Positions 48,445-59,009 are shown, numbered from the stretch's first letter. The stretch: 64,000 bases of DNA from Pseudomonas cichorii (GCF_015471405.1 NZ_BLVZ01000007.1:310001-374000); one strand, 5' to 3'. The notes: a model not told the origin generated them from the sequence alone. A program made the numbers and translations.

Positions 48445-49938
48445 TCACATCAGTCGCTTGCGTTCACTCGAAGGTGCAATCCCCAGTGATTCGCGGTACT
48501 TGGCAACTGTGCGACGGGCTACTTGAATGCCTTGTGCCTCCAGTAAACCAGCGATCTTGCTATCACTCAACGGCTTTTTCTGATTTTCGGCAGCAACCAG
48601 TTTTTTAATGATTGCGCGGATAGCTGTCGAAGAGCATTCGCCGCCTTCGGAGGTGCTTACGTGGCTGGAAAAGAAGTATTTCAGCTCGTAAATGCCCCGT
48701 GGGGTGTGCATGAACTTCTGAGTGGTCACGCGGGAAATCGTCGACTCGTGCATGCCTACCGCTTCGGCGATGTCATGCAGGACGAGCGGTTTCATGGCCT
48801 CATCGCCGTATTCGAGAAAACCGCGCTGGTGCTCGACGATCTGGGTGGCAACCTTCATCAGTGTTTCGTTGCGGCTTTGCAGGCTCTTGATGAACCAGCG
48901 TGCTTCCTGCAACTGGTTGCGCATGAAGGTGTTGTCGGCGCTGGTGTCGGCACGGCGCACGAATCCGGCGTACTGAGGGTTGACGCGCAGGCGCGGTACC
49001 GACTCCTGATTCAGCTCTACCAGCCAGCGCTCGTTGTCCTTGCGTACGATCACGTCGGGCACGACGTATTCGGCTTCTGTGGACTCGATCTGGGAGCCGG
49101 GGCGAGGATTAAGGCTCTGGACCAGTTCGATGACCTGGCGCAGTTCGTCTTCCTTGAGCTTCATGCGGCGCATGAGCTGCGTATAGTCGCGGCTGCCCAG
49201 CAGATCGATGTAGTCGGTTACCAGGCGCTGTGCTTCTGCCAGCCAGCGGGTTTTTACCGGCAACTGACGCAGTTGCAGCAACAGGCATTCGCTCAGGTTG
49301 CGAGCGCCGATACCAGCGGGTTCAAATTGCTGAATGCGGTGCAGAACGGCTTCGATTTCGTCGAGTTCGATATCCAGTTCGGGGTCGAAGGCTTCGACTA
49401 TCTCTTCGAGGGTTTCGTCGAGATAACCCTGATTATTGATGCAGTCGATCAGGGTGACGGCAATCAGCCGGTCCTTGTCGGACATCGGCGCGACATTCAA
49501 TTGCCATAGCAGGTGGCTTTGCAGGCTTTCGCCAGCGGATGTACGGGTGGTGAAGTCCCATTCATCGTCATCGTTGCTGGGCAGGCTGCTGGCGCTGGTC
49601 TGATAGACATCTTCCCAGGCGGTGTCGACAGGTAATTCGTTTGGAATGCGTTCGTTCCACTCGCCGTCTTCCAGGTTATCCACAGTCGGTGCGGTTTCCT
49701 GGTAGCTGGGTTCCTGAACGTCTGTATTGGGCTTTTGCTCGATGTTGTCAGCCAGAGGGTCGGAGTTGTCGAAGTCGTCGCCTTCTTCCTGACGTTCCAG
49801 CATAGGGTTGGATTCCAGTGCTTCCTGAATCTCTTGCTGGAGGTCCAGGGTCGATAACTGGAGCAAGCGGATAGCCTGTTGCAGCTGCGGCGTCATCGTC
49901 AGCTGCTGGCCCATTCTCAAGACTAGCGATGGTTTCAT
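48445..49938 (-). CDS. rpoN: RNA polymerase sigma-54 factor
   Basis: A 497-aa protein. The start [26 protein letters not shown] (49938) is the conserved Gln-rich activator-binding region I; an acidic region II follows (about 50-115, many D/E). Core-binding and DNA-binding regions follow, ending with the invariant RpoN box ARRTVAKYR near the C-terminus. It controls nitrogen, flagellar and virulence promoters in pseudomonads. The upstream extension to 49980 lacks family similarity. Confidence 0.98.
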   Translation of the reverse strand: MKPSLVLRMGQQLTMTPQLQQAIRLLQLSTLDLQQEIQEALESNPMLERQEEGDDFDNSDPLADNIEQKPNTDVQEPSYQETAPTVDNLEDGEWNERIPNELPVDTAWEDVYQTSASSLPSNDDDEWDFTTRTSAGESLQSHLLWQLNVAPMSDKDRLIAVTLIDCINNQGYLDETLEEIVEAFDPELDIELDEIEAVLHRIQQFEPAGIGARNLSECLLLQLRQLPVKTRWLAEAQRLVTDYIDLLGSRDYTQLMRRMKLKEDELRQVIELVQSLNPRPGSQIESTEAEYVVPDVIVRKDNERWLVELNQESVPRLRVNPQYAGFVRRADTSADNTFMRNQLQEARWFIKSLQSRNETLMKVATQIVEHQRGFLEYGDEAMKPLVLHDIAEAVGMHESTISRVTTQKFMHTPRGIYELKYFFSSHVSTSEGGECSSTAIRAIIKKLVAAENQKKPLSDSKIAGLLEAQGIQVARRTVAKYRESLGIAPSSERKRLM

Positions 49939-49964
49939 GGCAGGGGCTAAACACCTTATTCGCC

Positions 49965-50074
49965 GGCGCACATGCGCCATCCACTACAGGGCGCCGAAGC
50001 GCCAGCTTAAGCAAGTTATATGCCTGAATCTGAAGTGTTTGCCTAGAGCATCATGACAAAAAATGCATTGTCAA
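49965..50074 (-). promoter_or_regulatory. rpoN upstream region: candidate -35 and two GC-rich hairpins
   Basis: On the minus strand a perfect TTGACA (50074-50069) overlaps an inverted repeat TGACAA/TTGTCA (50054-50059 with 50068-50073), but no good -10 stands at 16-18 nt. Two leader hairpins follow: GGCGC-UUCG-GCGCC (50003-49990, a stable UUCG tetraloop) and GGCGCA/TGCGCC (49978-49965). The lptB-rpoN gap is 184 nt, so independent rpoN transcription is possible. Confidence 0.4.
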
Positions 50075-50122
50075 CAGGATGTCCAGGCAAAGCTCGCATC
50101 AAAAGAGCTCACACAGGGTCGA

Positions 50123-50848
50123 CTACAGGCGGAACTCGTGGCCGAGGTAGACTTCTTTCACCAACTGGTTGGCCAGAATGGTTTGCGAGTCGCCTTCGGC
50201 AATCAGTTGTCCATCGTTGACGATGTAAGCGGTTTCGCAGATATCCAGGGTTTCGCGGACGTTGTGATCGGTGATCAGCACGCCGATGCCCTTGGCTTTC
50301 AGGTGATGAATGATCTGTTTGATATCGCCCACCGAGATGGGGTCAACGCCTGCGAAAGGCTCATCGAGCAGGATGAACTTGGGGGCAGTGGCCAGTGCGC
50401 GGGCAATTTCCACGCGGCGACGTTCGCCACCCGAAAGGCTCATGCCCAGGTTGTCGCGGATATGGGTGATGTGGAATTCCTGAAGCAGGCTTTCCAGCTC
50501 CTTGCGACGTGCAGCGCCGTCGAGTTCCTTGCGGGTTTCAAGGATGGCCATGATGTTGTCGGCCACGGACAGCTTGCGAAAGATCGAGGCTTCCTGTGGC
50601 AGGTAGCCAATACCGGCACGGGCGCGCCCGTGCATCGGCTGGTGGCTGACATCGAGGTCGTCGATCAGGACGCGGCCCTGATCGGCCTGTACCAGGCCGA
50701 CAATCATGTAGAAGCAGGTCGTCTTGCCTGCACCGTTAGGGCCGAGCAAGCCTACGATCTGACCGCTGTCGATGGACAGGCTGACATCGCGTACGACCTG
50801 ACGACTCTTGTAGCTTTTAGCCAGGTGCTGGGCTTTAAGCGTCGCCAT
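50123..50848 (-). CDS. lptB: LptB, ATPase of the LPS export ABC transporter
   Basis: A 241-aa ABC ATPase. Walker [10 protein letters not shown], signature [16 protein letters not shown], Walker [14 protein letters not shown] and the H-loop His in TDHNVRET are intact. With LptFG it drives LPS from the inner membrane onto LptC/LptA. The start codon directly abuts the lptA stop (TAAATG). Confidence 0.98.
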   Translation of the reverse strand: MATLKAQHLAKSYKSRQVVRDVSLSIDSGQIVGLLGPNGAGKTTCFYMIVGLVQADQGRVLIDDLDVSHQPMHGRARAGIGYLPQEASIFRKLSVADNIMAILETRKELDGAARRKELESLLQEFHITHIRDNLGMSLSGGERRRVEIARALATAPKFILLDEPFAGVDPISVGDIKQIIHHLKAKGIGVLITDHNVRETLDICETAYIVNDGQLIAEGDSQTILANQLVKEVYLGHEFRL

Positions 50849-51394
50849 TTACTGGGCCTTCTGCTGTTCGGTTTTCTTTTTGGGCTGGATGACCATGTCG
50901 ATCCGCGGGCGTGGCGCAGTCACTTTGGAGCCGCCATTGGCGCGGCCGGCAGTGACGATCTGCTTCACGGTGTCGTAGACGATCTTCTCGCCTTCGGAGG
51001 TGTTGCCGTCATTGATGACCTTGGCCTTGTCGATCAGCACGATGCGGTCTTGTGCCGCGTAATACTGGATGGTCACGCCATAAGCCTGCACGATCGGCTT
51101 GTCTACCGAGGGTTTCTGCTCGTAATAGGCAAGGTTGCCGACGGAGGTGAATACGTCGACTTCGCCTTGGGCATTACGAGTGATGGTCACGGTGTTGCCG
51201 GTGATCTTCATCGAACCCTGAGTGATGATGACGTTACCTTTGTAGGTGGCAACGCCTTTCTTGTCATCGAGCTGCGCGTCGTCAGACTGGATGTGGATAG
51301 GCTGATCGCGGTCGGTTGGCAGGGACCAGGCGCTCGGGCTTCCCAGTGCTGCGCCCAGGCCGAGCAAAAAAGGAAGAGTTTTAACGAGACTCAT
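50849..51394 (-). CDS. lptA: LptA (LptH), periplasmic LPS bridge protein
   Basis: A 181-aa protein with signal peptide MSLVKTLPFLLGLGAALGSPSAWS, cleaved near residue 24. The mature part is a jellyroll of short beta-strands (QPIHIQSDDAQLDDKKGVATYKGNV...). It polymerises into the periplasmic bridge between LptC and LptD. The Pseudomonas orthologue is often called LptH. It overlaps lptC by 14 nt. Confidence 0.95.
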   Translation of the reverse strand: MSLVKTLPFLLGLGAALGSPSAWSLPTDRDQPIHIQSDDAQLDDKKGVATYKGNVIITQGSMKITGNTVTITRNAQGEVDVFTSVGNLAYYEQKPSVDKPIVQAYGVTIQYYAAQDRIVLIDKAKVINDGNTSEGEKIVYDTVKQIVTAGRANGGSKVTAPRPRIDMVIQPKKKTEQQKAQ

Positions 51395-51953
51395 ACTGTC
51401 CTCTTACGTTGGACAGCAGGTCCATCCTGCCGTCGTTCAAATACGCTTTCATTCCCTTGGCTGTCGTTACACCGCCAGCGGCGTCGATTCTAACGATTTG
51501 CTCGGTCTGCGCATATTGCTTCTGTGGGAATACGGTCATACGGCTACTGGTAATGATAGTCGTACGTTGTTTTTCGTCGGTGCGTGCAACACGTACCGAA
51601 TCGATCAGTTCGACCTCTGTGCCGCCAGGCGAAACTTCGCCGCGTTCACTCTGGACGTGCCACGGGAACAGGGTGCCGCGGTACATATGCAGATCGGGCT
51701 TGGTCAGCAGGGTCACATCCGTGGCCTTGACGTGTTCGACCTTGTCTGCGGTCATGTCGTATTGCATCTTGCCGTCGGGCAGGTACTGCACGCTATGGGC
51801 ATTGATGGCGTAATAGTCGATAGCGGTGTCGTCTTTTGTGGCGACAGGCTGATCCATGAAGCTTTCCGGGCTTATGTTCCAGTAGCCCGCTGCGGCAAGC
51901 AGCAGCGCCAGCACCCCGAAAAGCAGAAACGTACGAACTTTCTTGTTGAACAT
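51381..51953 (-). CDS. lptC: LptC, inner-membrane-anchored LPS export protein
   Basis: A 190-aa bitopic protein. A single N-terminal membrane span (about 8-24, FLLFGVLALLLAAAGYW) precedes a periplasmic jellyroll that accepts LPS from LptB2FG. The ATG at 51953 has no strong Shine-Dalgarno (only GAAG, about 13 nt upstream), so translation may depend on ribosomes ending at the short upstream kdsC remnant, whose TAG is 12 nt before this ATG. Confidence 0.95.
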   Translation of the reverse strand: MFNKKVRTFLLFGVLALLLAAAGYWNISPESFMDQPVATKDDTAIDYYAINAHSVQYLPDGKMQYDMTADKVEHVKATDVTLLTKPDLHMYRGTLFPWHVQSERGEVSPGGTEVELIDSVRVARTDEKQRTTIITSSRMTVFPQKQYAQTEQIVRIDAAGGVTTAKGMKAYLNDGRMDLLSNVRGQYESR

Positions 51954-51965
51954 AAAAAATGGCTT

Positions 51966-52118
51966 CTATAAGGAGGCGGATTGGGCTGCTTCGAGGCTGC
52001 CCTGTTCGCGACTGACATGCCGGATCAATGGCAAGTCTGGCAGATCGTCGGCCGGATAGGTGACTTGTTCATGCTCATGGCCCGGATTCGGGGCTTTCGC
52101 AAACAGGGTGGCGGCCAT
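51966..52118 (-). pseudogene. kdsC: Remnant of kdsC (3-deoxy-D-manno-octulosonate 8-phosphate phosphatase), 50 codons
   Basis: An intact 50-codon frame occupies the place of kdsC between kdsD and lptC. ATG 52118 overlaps the kdsD stop (TAATG) and TAG ends 12 nt before lptC. The product begins MAATLFAKAPNPGHEHEQVTY. Residues 23-35 (ADDLPDLPLIRHV) and neighbours match the KdsC region EQVAYLGDDLPDLPVIRRV, and the end SREQGSLEAAQSASL matches the KdsC C-terminus. A complete KdsC is about 175 aa. Missing are the catalytic DVDGVLTDG motif, most of the core, and roughly 40 residues between the two surviving parts. Motif IV has lost its Gly (GDD to ADD), so phosphatase activity is not expected. The family comparison is from memory. 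Confidence 0.82.
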
Positions 52119-53092
52119 TACATGACACCCGCACGCAGGAGATCCTGCAGGTTGAACGCACCTACCGGGTGGTCTTTGGCGTCGACGACGATCAGGGCGC
52201 TGATCTTGTGATCCTCCATGATCTTCAGGGCTTCGGCTGCAAGCATGTCTGCGCGGGCCGTCTTGCCGTGAATCGTCATGACTTCATCAATGGTGGTTTC
52301 GCGAATATCGATCGGACGATCCAGCGTGCGGCGCAGGTCGCCGTCGGTGAAGATCCCGGCCAGCTTGCCGTCGGCGTCGACGATTGCGGTCATGCCCAGG
52401 CCCTTGCGGGTCATTTCAAGCAGTGCATCGCGTAGCGGGGTGCCGCGCTGTACCTTGGGCAGGGTGTCGCCGGTATGCATGACGTTCTCGACTTTCAGCA
52501 GCAGGCGTCGACCCAATGCGCCTCCAGGGTGCGAGAACGCAAAGTCTTCGGCGGTAAAGCCACGGGCTTCAAGCAGGGCAACTGCCAGTGCATCGCCCAT
52601 CACGAGAGCGGCGGTTGTCGATGACGTTGGCGCCAGGTTCAGCGGACAGGCTTCGTGTTCCACCTGAACGTTGAGGTTGACGTCGGCGGCCTTGGCCATG
52701 ACTGAGTTCGGGTTGCCGGTCACGCTGATCATCTGGATGCCCAGGCGCTTGATCAGTGGCAACAGCGTGACGATTTCATTGGTCGTGCCGGAGTTGGACA
52801 GGGCCAGAATGATGTCGTCACGGGTAATCATGCCCATGTCGCCATGGCTGGCTTCGGCAGGATGCACGAAATACGAGGTCGTGCCGGTGCTTGCCAGGGT
52901 GGCGGCGATCTTTCTGCCGATGTGCCCGGACTTGCCCATGCCGACCACTACGACACGTCCCTTGCTGGCCAGAATCATTTCGCACGCGCGCACGAAATCG
53001 CCATCGAGATGGCCAAGCAAGCCTTGTATGGCTTCCATTTCGAGGCGGATGGTTCGTTGCGCGGATTGAGTCAGGTCGCTGGATCGGCTCAT
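52118..53092 (-). CDS. kdsD: Arabinose-5-phosphate isomerase KdsD
   Basis: Converts ribulose-5-phosphate to arabinose-5-phosphate, the first step of Kdo synthesis. It has 324 aa from MSRSSDLTQSAQRT (53092); the open frame reaches further upstream but through the promoter area. A SIS domain (about 40-175; VVVVGMGKSGHIGRKIAATLASTG, SNSGTTNEI) is followed by two CBS domains (about 205-324), with the active-site His loop FAFSHPGGALGRRLL between. Its stop codon overlaps the start of the kdsC remnant. Confidence 0.96.
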   Translation of the reverse strand: MSRSSDLTQSAQRTIRLEMEAIQGLLGHLDGDFVRACEMILASKGRVVVVGMGKSGHIGRKIAATLASTGTTSYFVHPAEASHGDMGMITRDDIILALSNSGTTNEIVTLLPLIKRLGIQMISVTGNPNSVMAKAADVNLNVQVEHEACPLNLAPTSSTTAALVMGDALAVALLEARGFTAEDFAFSHPGGALGRRLLLKVENVMHTGDTLPKVQRGTPLRDALLEMTRKGLGMTAIVDADGKLAGIFTDGDLRRTLDRPIDIRETTIDEVMTIHGKTARADMLAAEALKIMEDHKISALIVVDAKDHPVGAFNLQDLLRAGVM

Positions 53093-53293
53093 ATCTTGAA
53101 TTAGTCGGCTTGCTGAAAGGCGGCGATTATAGCGGTAATGTACGATTCCCTCACGTCTGATCGTCATGGAGTTGTATTCGGGGCTGCTTGTTCAGCTTTT
53201 CAGGTTTATTGCAAGGGCTGTCCTGAGGTTTATTTCAACATGCAAAGGGTGTCTGCAAGGTGCGTCAGGGTATCTAACAAACAGGTTCTCTTC

Positions 53294-53323
53294 TTGGGTG
53301 GCGTGCTGCTGCGGTGATATAGT
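53294..53323 (+). promoter_or_regulatory. Candidate mlaF promoter in the 317-nt kdsD-mlaF divergent gap
   Basis: TTGGGT (53294-53299), 18 nt, TATAGT (53318-53323; 5/6 match) lie 87 nt before the mlaF start. The rest of 53093-53409 holds a direct repeat of AGGTTTATT near 53201 and 53226 and no gene that I could support. AAGGAG is the mlaF ribosome site. Confidence 0.5.
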
Positions 53324-53409
53324 TCGCGGCTTGTTCGGCTGGCCCGCACTGTCTGTCTCTCGTCAGAGCACGGCAGGAGAAGGGAGAGGCTGTATCGCAA
53401 GGAGTTTAG

Positions 53410-54219
53410 ATGAGCGCCGATGACGCCTACGCGGTCGATTTGAAAGGTGTGTCCTTCAAACGCGGCACGCGCAGCATATTCAGTAATGTCGATATCCGTA
53501 TTCCCAGAGGGAAGGTCACCGGGATCATGGGGCCTTCCGGCTGTGGCAAGACTACCTTGCTGCGTCTGATGGGGGCGCAGTTGCGCCCAAGTGCAGGCGA
53601 GGTCTGGGTCAATGGCCAGAACCTGCCCGAGCTGTCACGCAGCGATCTGTTCGATGCGCGCAAGAACATGGGCGTCCTGTTTCAGAGCGGCGCGTTGTTC
53701 ACCGATCTGGATGTGTTCGAGAACGTTGCATTTCCCTTGCGCGTTCACACCGAGTTACCGGAAGAGATGATCCGCGACATTGTCCTGCTCAAATTGCAGG
53801 CAGTAGGTTTGCGTGGGGCTCTGGAGCTGATGCCTGACGAATTGTCCGGCGGCATGAAGCGCCGTGTGGCGCTTGCCCGTGCAATCGCTCTCGACCCGCA
53901 GATTCTCATGTACGACGAACCCTTTGTCGGGCAGGACCCGATAGCCATGGGGGTGCTGGTTCGTCTGATCCGTTTGCTCAACGATGCGCTGGGGATAACC
54001 AGCATCGTGGTGTCTCATGATCTTTCAGAGACGGCAAGTATCGCGGATTACCTGTACGTCGTCGGAGACGGGCAGGTGTTGGGGCAGGGTACGCCGCAGG
54101 AATTGATGTCCTCGGATAATCCGCGCATTCGTCAGTTCATGACCGGCGAGCCGGACGGCCCCGTTCCGTTTCACTATCCGGCACCGGATTTTCGTGAAGA
54201 TCTTTTGGGGAAGCGCTGA
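53410..54219 (+). CDS. mlaF: MlaF (Ttg2A), ATPase of the Mla phospholipid transporter
   Basis: A 269-aa ABC ATPase. Walker [10 protein letters not shown], signature [16 protein letters not shown], Walker [14 protein letters not shown] and SHD switch (VSHDLSET) are present. With MlaE, MlaD and MlaB it forms the inner-membrane complex that maintains outer-membrane lipid asymmetry. It was named ttg2A in P. putida. The last base of its stop is shared with the mlaE ATG. Confidence 0.97.
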   Translation: MSADDAYAVDLKGVSFKRGTRSIFSNVDIRIPRGKVTGIMGPSGCGKTTLLRLMGAQLRPSAGEVWVNGQNLPELSRSDLFDARKNMGVLFQSGALFTDLDVFENVAFPLRVHTELPEEMIRDIVLLKLQAVGLRGALELMPDELSGGMKRRVALARAIALDPQILMYDEPFVGQDPIAMGVLVRLIRLLNDALGITSIVVSHDLSETASIADYLYVVGDGQVLGQGTPQELMSSDNPRIRQFMTGEPDGPVPFHYPAPDFREDLLGKR

Positions 54220-55016
54220 TGCGCAATAAGTCATTGCTGGACCGTATCCGCCTGTTTGGGCGTTCGGCCATTGATACCGTGGCAGTGCTGGGGCGATCCG
54301 GCATCTTTCTGGGCCATGCCCTGGTAGGGCGTGGTGGCATCGGCGGCGGTTTTTCGCTGTTGATCAAGCAGTTGTATTCTGTGGGCGTGATGTCTCTGGT
54401 CATCATCGTCGTGTCCGGTATTTTCATCGGCATGGTGCTGGCGCTTCAGGGGTTCAGCATCCTCGCCAGATACGGTTCGGAGCAGGCGGTGGGCCAGATG
54501 GTCGCATTGACCCTGCTGCGCGAGCTTGGCCCGGTGGTCACTGCGCTGCTGTTCGCCGGGCGTGCAGGCTCCGCACTGACTGCGGAGATCGGCAACATGA
54601 AATCCACCGAGCAGCTGTCGAGCCTTGAGATGATCGGGGTCGATCCGCTCAAGTACATCATTGCGCCACGCCTGTGGGCCGGGTTCATTTCCCTGCCGCT
54701 GCTGGCGATCATTTTCAGTGTGGTCGGAATCTGGGGTGGCTCTTGGGTCGCTATCGACTGGCTGGGCGTCTATGAAGGCTCCTTCTGGGCGAACATGCAG
54801 AGCAGCGTTTCCTTCACCAGTGATGTGCTCAATGGTGTTATCAAAAGTGTCGTCTTTGCCTTCGTGGTGACCTGGATTGCTGTGTTCCAGGGCTATGACT
54901 GTGAGCCCACTTCCGAGGGCATCAGTCGGGCTACGACCAAAACGGTTGTATATGCCTCGCTGGCAGTGCTGGGCCTCGACTTTATTCTGACCGCCTTGAT
55001 GTTTGGAGATTTCTGA
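54219..55016 (+). CDS. mlaE: MlaE (Ttg2B), permease of the Mla transporter
   Basis: A 265-aa polytopic protein of the MlaE family. Conserved features are [51 protein letters not shown] and a C-terminal [20 protein letters not shown]. It overlaps both mlaF and mlaD by one base, so the operon is translationally coupled. Confidence 0.97.
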   Translation: MRNKSLLDRIRLFGRSAIDTVAVLGRSGIFLGHALVGRGGIGGGFSLLIKQLYSVGVMSLVIIVVSGIFIGMVLALQGFSILARYGSEQAVGQMVALTLLRELGPVVTALLFAGRAGSALTAEIGNMKSTEQLSSLEMIGVDPLKYIIAPRLWAGFISLPLLAIIFSVVGIWGGSWVAIDWLGVYEGSFWANMQSSVSFTSDVLNGVIKSVVFAFVVTWIAVFQGYDCEPTSEGISRATTKTVVYASLAVLGLDFILTALMFGDF

Positions 55017-55483
55017 TGCAAAACCGCGCAATCGAAACCGGTGTCGGCCTGTTCCTGCTGGCCGGGATCCTGGCTTTGCTATTGCTCGCCCTGCGTGTCA
55101 GCGGCTTGAGCGCCAGTGCGACCAATGACAGCTATAAACTTTACGCTTACTTCGACAATATCGCCGGTTTGACTGTCAGAGCCAAGGTGAGCATGGCGGG
55201 TGTCCCGATTGGCCGTGTAACGGCAATCGATCTGGATCGTGACACCTTTACCGGTCGTGTAACGCTGGAGATCCAGAAGAAGGTGGACAACCTGCCTTCC
55301 GACTCCACTGCCTCGATCCTGACCGCCGGCTTACTGGGTGAAAAATACATTGGTATCAGCGTGGGTGGTGACCAGGCTCTGCTCAAGGATGGAAGTACGA
55401 TCCATGACACGCAGTCATCGCTTGTGCTGGAAGACCTGATCGGGAAATTCCTGCTCAATACCGTGAGTAAAGAAGCCAAATGA
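55016..55483 (+). CDS. mlaD: MlaD (Ttg2C), MCE-domain substrate-binding protein
   Basis: A 155-aa protein with an N-terminal membrane anchor (about 8-28, GVGLFLLAGILALLLLALRVSG) and one MCE domain (about 40-120; YAYFDNIAGLTVRAKVSMAGVPIG). It forms a hexameric ring that passes phospholipid between MlaC and MlaFE. A hydrophobic C-terminal helix closes the protein. Confidence 0.96.
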   Translation: MQNRAIETGVGLFLLAGILALLLLALRVSGLSASATNDSYKLYAYFDNIAGLTVRAKVSMAGVPIGRVTAIDLDRDTFTGRVTLEIQKKVDNLPSDSTASILTAGLLGEKYIGISVGGDQALLKDGSTIHDTQSSLVLEDLIGKFLLNTVSKEAK

Positions 55484-55493
55484 GGAGCTTTAA

Positions 55494-56147
55494 ATGATCT
55501 CTATCCTGCGCCGTGGTCTGCTGGTATTGCTGGCCGTGCTGCCCATGATGGCAAATGCGGCGACAACTCCGTCTGCTCATGACCTGGTAGATCGCACCAC
55601 CAAGGAGTTGCTGAGCGACCTGGCCAGCAATAAAGAGCAGTACAAATCCAATCCGAGCGCGTTCTACGATGCCTTGAACCGTATCGTTGGCCCGGTGGTT
55701 GACGCTGACGGCATTTCCAGAAGCATCATGACCGTCAAGTATTCGCGCAAGGCTTCGCCTGAGCAGATGCAGCGCTTCCAGGAAAACTTCAAGCGCAGCC
55801 TGATGCAGTTCTATGGCAATGCGTTGCTTGAGTACAACAACCAGGGCATTACCGTTTCGCCAGCCAAGGATGAGGGTGCGGACCGCACCAGCGTCGACAT
55901 GCAGGTAAAAGGCAATAACGGCGCGGTCTATCCTGTTTCCTACACCCTTGAGAAAATCAACGGTGAGTGGAAGGTTCGTAACGTCATCATCAATGGCATC
56001 AACATCGGCAAGCTGTTCCGTGATCAGTTCGCCGACGCCATGCAGCGTAATGGCAACGACCTGGACAAGACCATCGATGGCTGGGCAGGTGAAGTCGCCA
56101 AGGCCAAGGAAGTGACGACCGAAGCTGCGCAGAAGTCGGCGCAATGA
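55494..56147 (+). CDS. mlaC: MlaC (Ttg2D), periplasmic phospholipid carrier
   Basis: A 217-aa protein with signal peptide MISILRRGLLVLLAVLPMMANA. The mature Tol_Tol_Ttg2 fold includes DGISRSIMTVKYSRKASPEQMQRF and VNIYPVSYTLEK-like strands (here AVYPVSYTLEKINGEWKVRN). It shuttles lipid between MlaA-porin at the outer membrane and MlaFEDB. mlaB overlaps its end by 4 nt. Confidence 0.95.
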   Translation: MISILRRGLLVLLAVLPMMANAATTPSAHDLVDRTTKELLSDLASNKEQYKSNPSAFYDALNRIVGPVVDADGISRSIMTVKYSRKASPEQMQRFQENFKRSLMQFYGNALLEYNNQGITVSPAKDEGADRTSVDMQVKGNNGAVYPVSYTLEKINGEWKVRNVIINGINIGKLFRDQFADAMQRNGNDLDKTIDGWAGEVAKAKEVTTEAAQKSAQ

Positions 56148-56449
56148 GTGAGTCTGCCGTAAGCCTTGGTTCGCCGGGTCAATTGCAGCTGACGGGCGTG
56201 CTGGATTACCGTAGCGGGCCGCAACTGCGCAAGCAGGGCGCGGCCCTCATCAAGTCCAGCGATGCGTCGAACCTGATTCTGGACTGCTCCGGTGTGGTGA
56301 AGTCCAGCAGTGTAGGCCTTGCCTTGTTGCTGGCGTTCATGCGTGACGCCAAGGATGCAGGCAAGTCGGTCAGCGTGCAGTCATTGCCTGAGGATATGCG
56401 GGAAATTGCCCGGGTATCGGGCTTGAGCGAGCTTTTGGACATTCATTAA
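56144..56449 (+). CDS. mlaB: MlaB, STAS-domain subunit of the Mla transporter
   Basis: A 101-aa cytosolic STAS protein (LTGVLDYRSGPQLRKQG, LILDCSGVVKSSSVGLALLLAFM). It binds MlaF and stabilises the ATPase. The conserved Ser/Ser of the VKSSSVG helix start correspond to the site contacting MlaF. A terminator follows 14 nt downstream. Confidence 0.93.
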   Translation: MSESAVSLGSPGQLQLTGVLDYRSGPQLRKQGAALIKSSDASNLILDCSGVVKSSSVGLALLLAFMRDAKDAGKSVSVQSLPEDMREIARVSGLSELLDIH

Positions 56450-56462
56450 TAGCGGTTATCGG

Positions 56463-56517
56463 AAAAGCCCTTTGTCTGGCGCCCCGTCGTTGGGGTTCGC
56501 ATAGCATGGGCTTTTTT
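56463..56517 (+). terminator. Terminator after mlaB
   Basis: AAAAGCCC (56463-56470) pairs with GGGCTTTT (56508-56515), followed by more T to 56517. An inner GCCCC/GGGG stem gives a branched or extended hairpin. It separates mlaFEDCB from ibaG-murA. Confidence 0.8.
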
Positions 56518-56524
56518 GTATGAT
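56496..56524 (+). promoter_or_regulatory. Candidate promoter for ibaG-murA
   Basis: TTCGCA (56496-56501), 17 nt, TATGAT (56519-56524; 5/6) overlap the 3' half of the mlaB terminator and lie 40 nt before ibaG. Sequence match only. Confidence 0.4.
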
Positions 56525-56563
56525 GGCCGACCCGCGCGCGTAGGGCGCCGATCGAGGTTAAGC

Positions 56564-58091
<1,528 letters not shown>

Positions 58092-58097
58092 TAGCAT

Positions 58098-58192
58098 GTG
58101 GCTCTGCTGCCCCTGGGGGAGTGGAGCCACCTGATTCATGCTGGTGCGATTTCTGATTCGTTTTACCTTGAGCCAGTAATATCGGGCTCAAG
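58098..58192 (+). repeat. Two inverted repeats between murA and hisG
   Basis: GTGGCTC (58098-58104)/GAGCCAC (58124-58130) and CTTGAGCC (58167-58174)/GGCTCAAG (58185-58192) are both perfect. They may end the murA transcript or structure the hisG leader; no T-run is present. Confidence 0.55.
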
Positions 58193-58250
58193 TGTTGCTC
58201 TGGGCCACCTGCGCAGGGCAAAAGTTTCCTGATAAGGACTTACGTTTTCC

Positions 58251-58886
58251 ATGTTGACCATCGCACTGTCCAAGGGCCGTATCCTCGACGATACACTGCC
58301 GCTTCTTGCCGAAGCGGGCATTGTGCCGACCGAGAATCCGGACAAGAGCCGCAAGCTGATCATCCCCACGACTCAAGACGACGTACGCCTGCTGATCGTG
58401 CGCGCTACCGATGTGCCGACCTATGTCGAGCATGGCGCTGCCGATCTGGGTGTTGCGGGCAAGGATGTGTTGATGGAGTACAGCGGCCAGGGGTTGTATG
58501 AGCCGCTGGATCTGCAGATTGCCAAGTGCAAGCTCATGACCGCAGGAGCCATTGGCGCAGCCGAGCCAAAAGGCCGCCTGCGTGTGGCGACCAAGTTCGT
58601 GAATGTTGCCAAGCGTTATTACGCCGAGCAGGGTCGTCAGGTCGATATCATCAAGCTCTATGGCTCGATGGAACTGGCTCCGCTGATCGGTCTGGCCGAC
58701 AAGATCATCGACGTGGTCGACACTGGCAACACCTTGCGCGCCAACGGTCTTGAGCCCCAGGAACTGATCGCAACCATCAGTTCGCGTCTGGTGGTGAACA
58801 AGGCTTCGATGAAAATGCAGCATGCGCGCATCCAGGCGCTCATCGACACACTGCGCAAGGCAGTGGAGTCGCGACACCGCAGCTGA
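58251..58886 (+). CDS. hisG: ATP phosphoribosyltransferase, short form
   Basis: Catalyses ATP + PRPP to phosphoribosyl-ATP, the first step of histidine synthesis. At 211 aa it is the short HisG lacking the C-terminal regulatory domain, so it must pair with HisZ, which is not in this window. Motifs are [23 protein letters not shown] and DIVETGNTL-type [15 protein letters not shown] (PRPP loop). AAGGA precedes the ATG. Confidence 0.97.
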   Translation: MLTIALSKGRILDDTLPLLAEAGIVPTENPDKSRKLIIPTTQDDVRLLIVRATDVPTYVEHGAADLGVAGKDVLMEYSGQGLYEPLDLQIAKCKLMTAGAIGAAEPKGRLRVATKFVNVAKRYYAEQGRQVDIIKLYGSMELAPLIGLADKIIDVVDTGNTLRANGLEPQELIATISSRLVVNKASMKMQHARIQALIDTLRKAVESRHRS

Positions 58887-58914
58887 TCTGATTGCGCGGC
58901 CTTGAGTCGCGTCC

Positions 58915-58990
58915 AGCTATCCGTGTCATAGCCAAATTTCTCAGGTGCCTGCGCGGATAGCTTGGTAGCTTATGGCACCTGAGCATCCGC
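58915..58990 (+). promoter_or_regulatory. Interleaved perfect inverted repeats in the hisG-hisD gap: candidate structured RNA (pseudoknot or two-state switch)
   Basis: Stem 1: AGCTATCCG (58915-58923) with CGGATAGCT (58954-58962). Stem 2: CTCAGGTGCC (58940-58949) with GGCACCTGAG (58974-58983). The order is 1-2-1'-2', so both can form together only as an H-type pseudoknot, with loops of 16, 4 and 11 nt; otherwise they exclude each other. The 1' strand also contains GCGGAT (58953-58958), which matches ATCCGC at 58985-58990, an alternative partner. The hisD ATG is at 59010. I do not recognise a known riboswitch class. Confidence 0.6.
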
Positions 58991-59009
58991 CACTTATTGA
59001 GATATCGCT

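Noticed and set aside
50046..50074. Full sigma-70 promoter for rpoN
   Set aside because: The -35 is perfect, but no acceptable -10 occurs at 16-18 nt, so only a partial, low-confidence signal was recorded.
52118..53092. Sequencing frameshift as the explanation for missing kdsC
   Set aside because: A frameshift would leave the full length of DNA. Here the interval itself is only 164 nt, and the surviving parts are joined in one frame, so deletion fits better.
53166..53423. 85-codon plus-strand open frame ahead of mlaF
   Set aside because: Runs through the predicted mlaF promoter and into mlaF in another frame; no ribosome site or family similarity.
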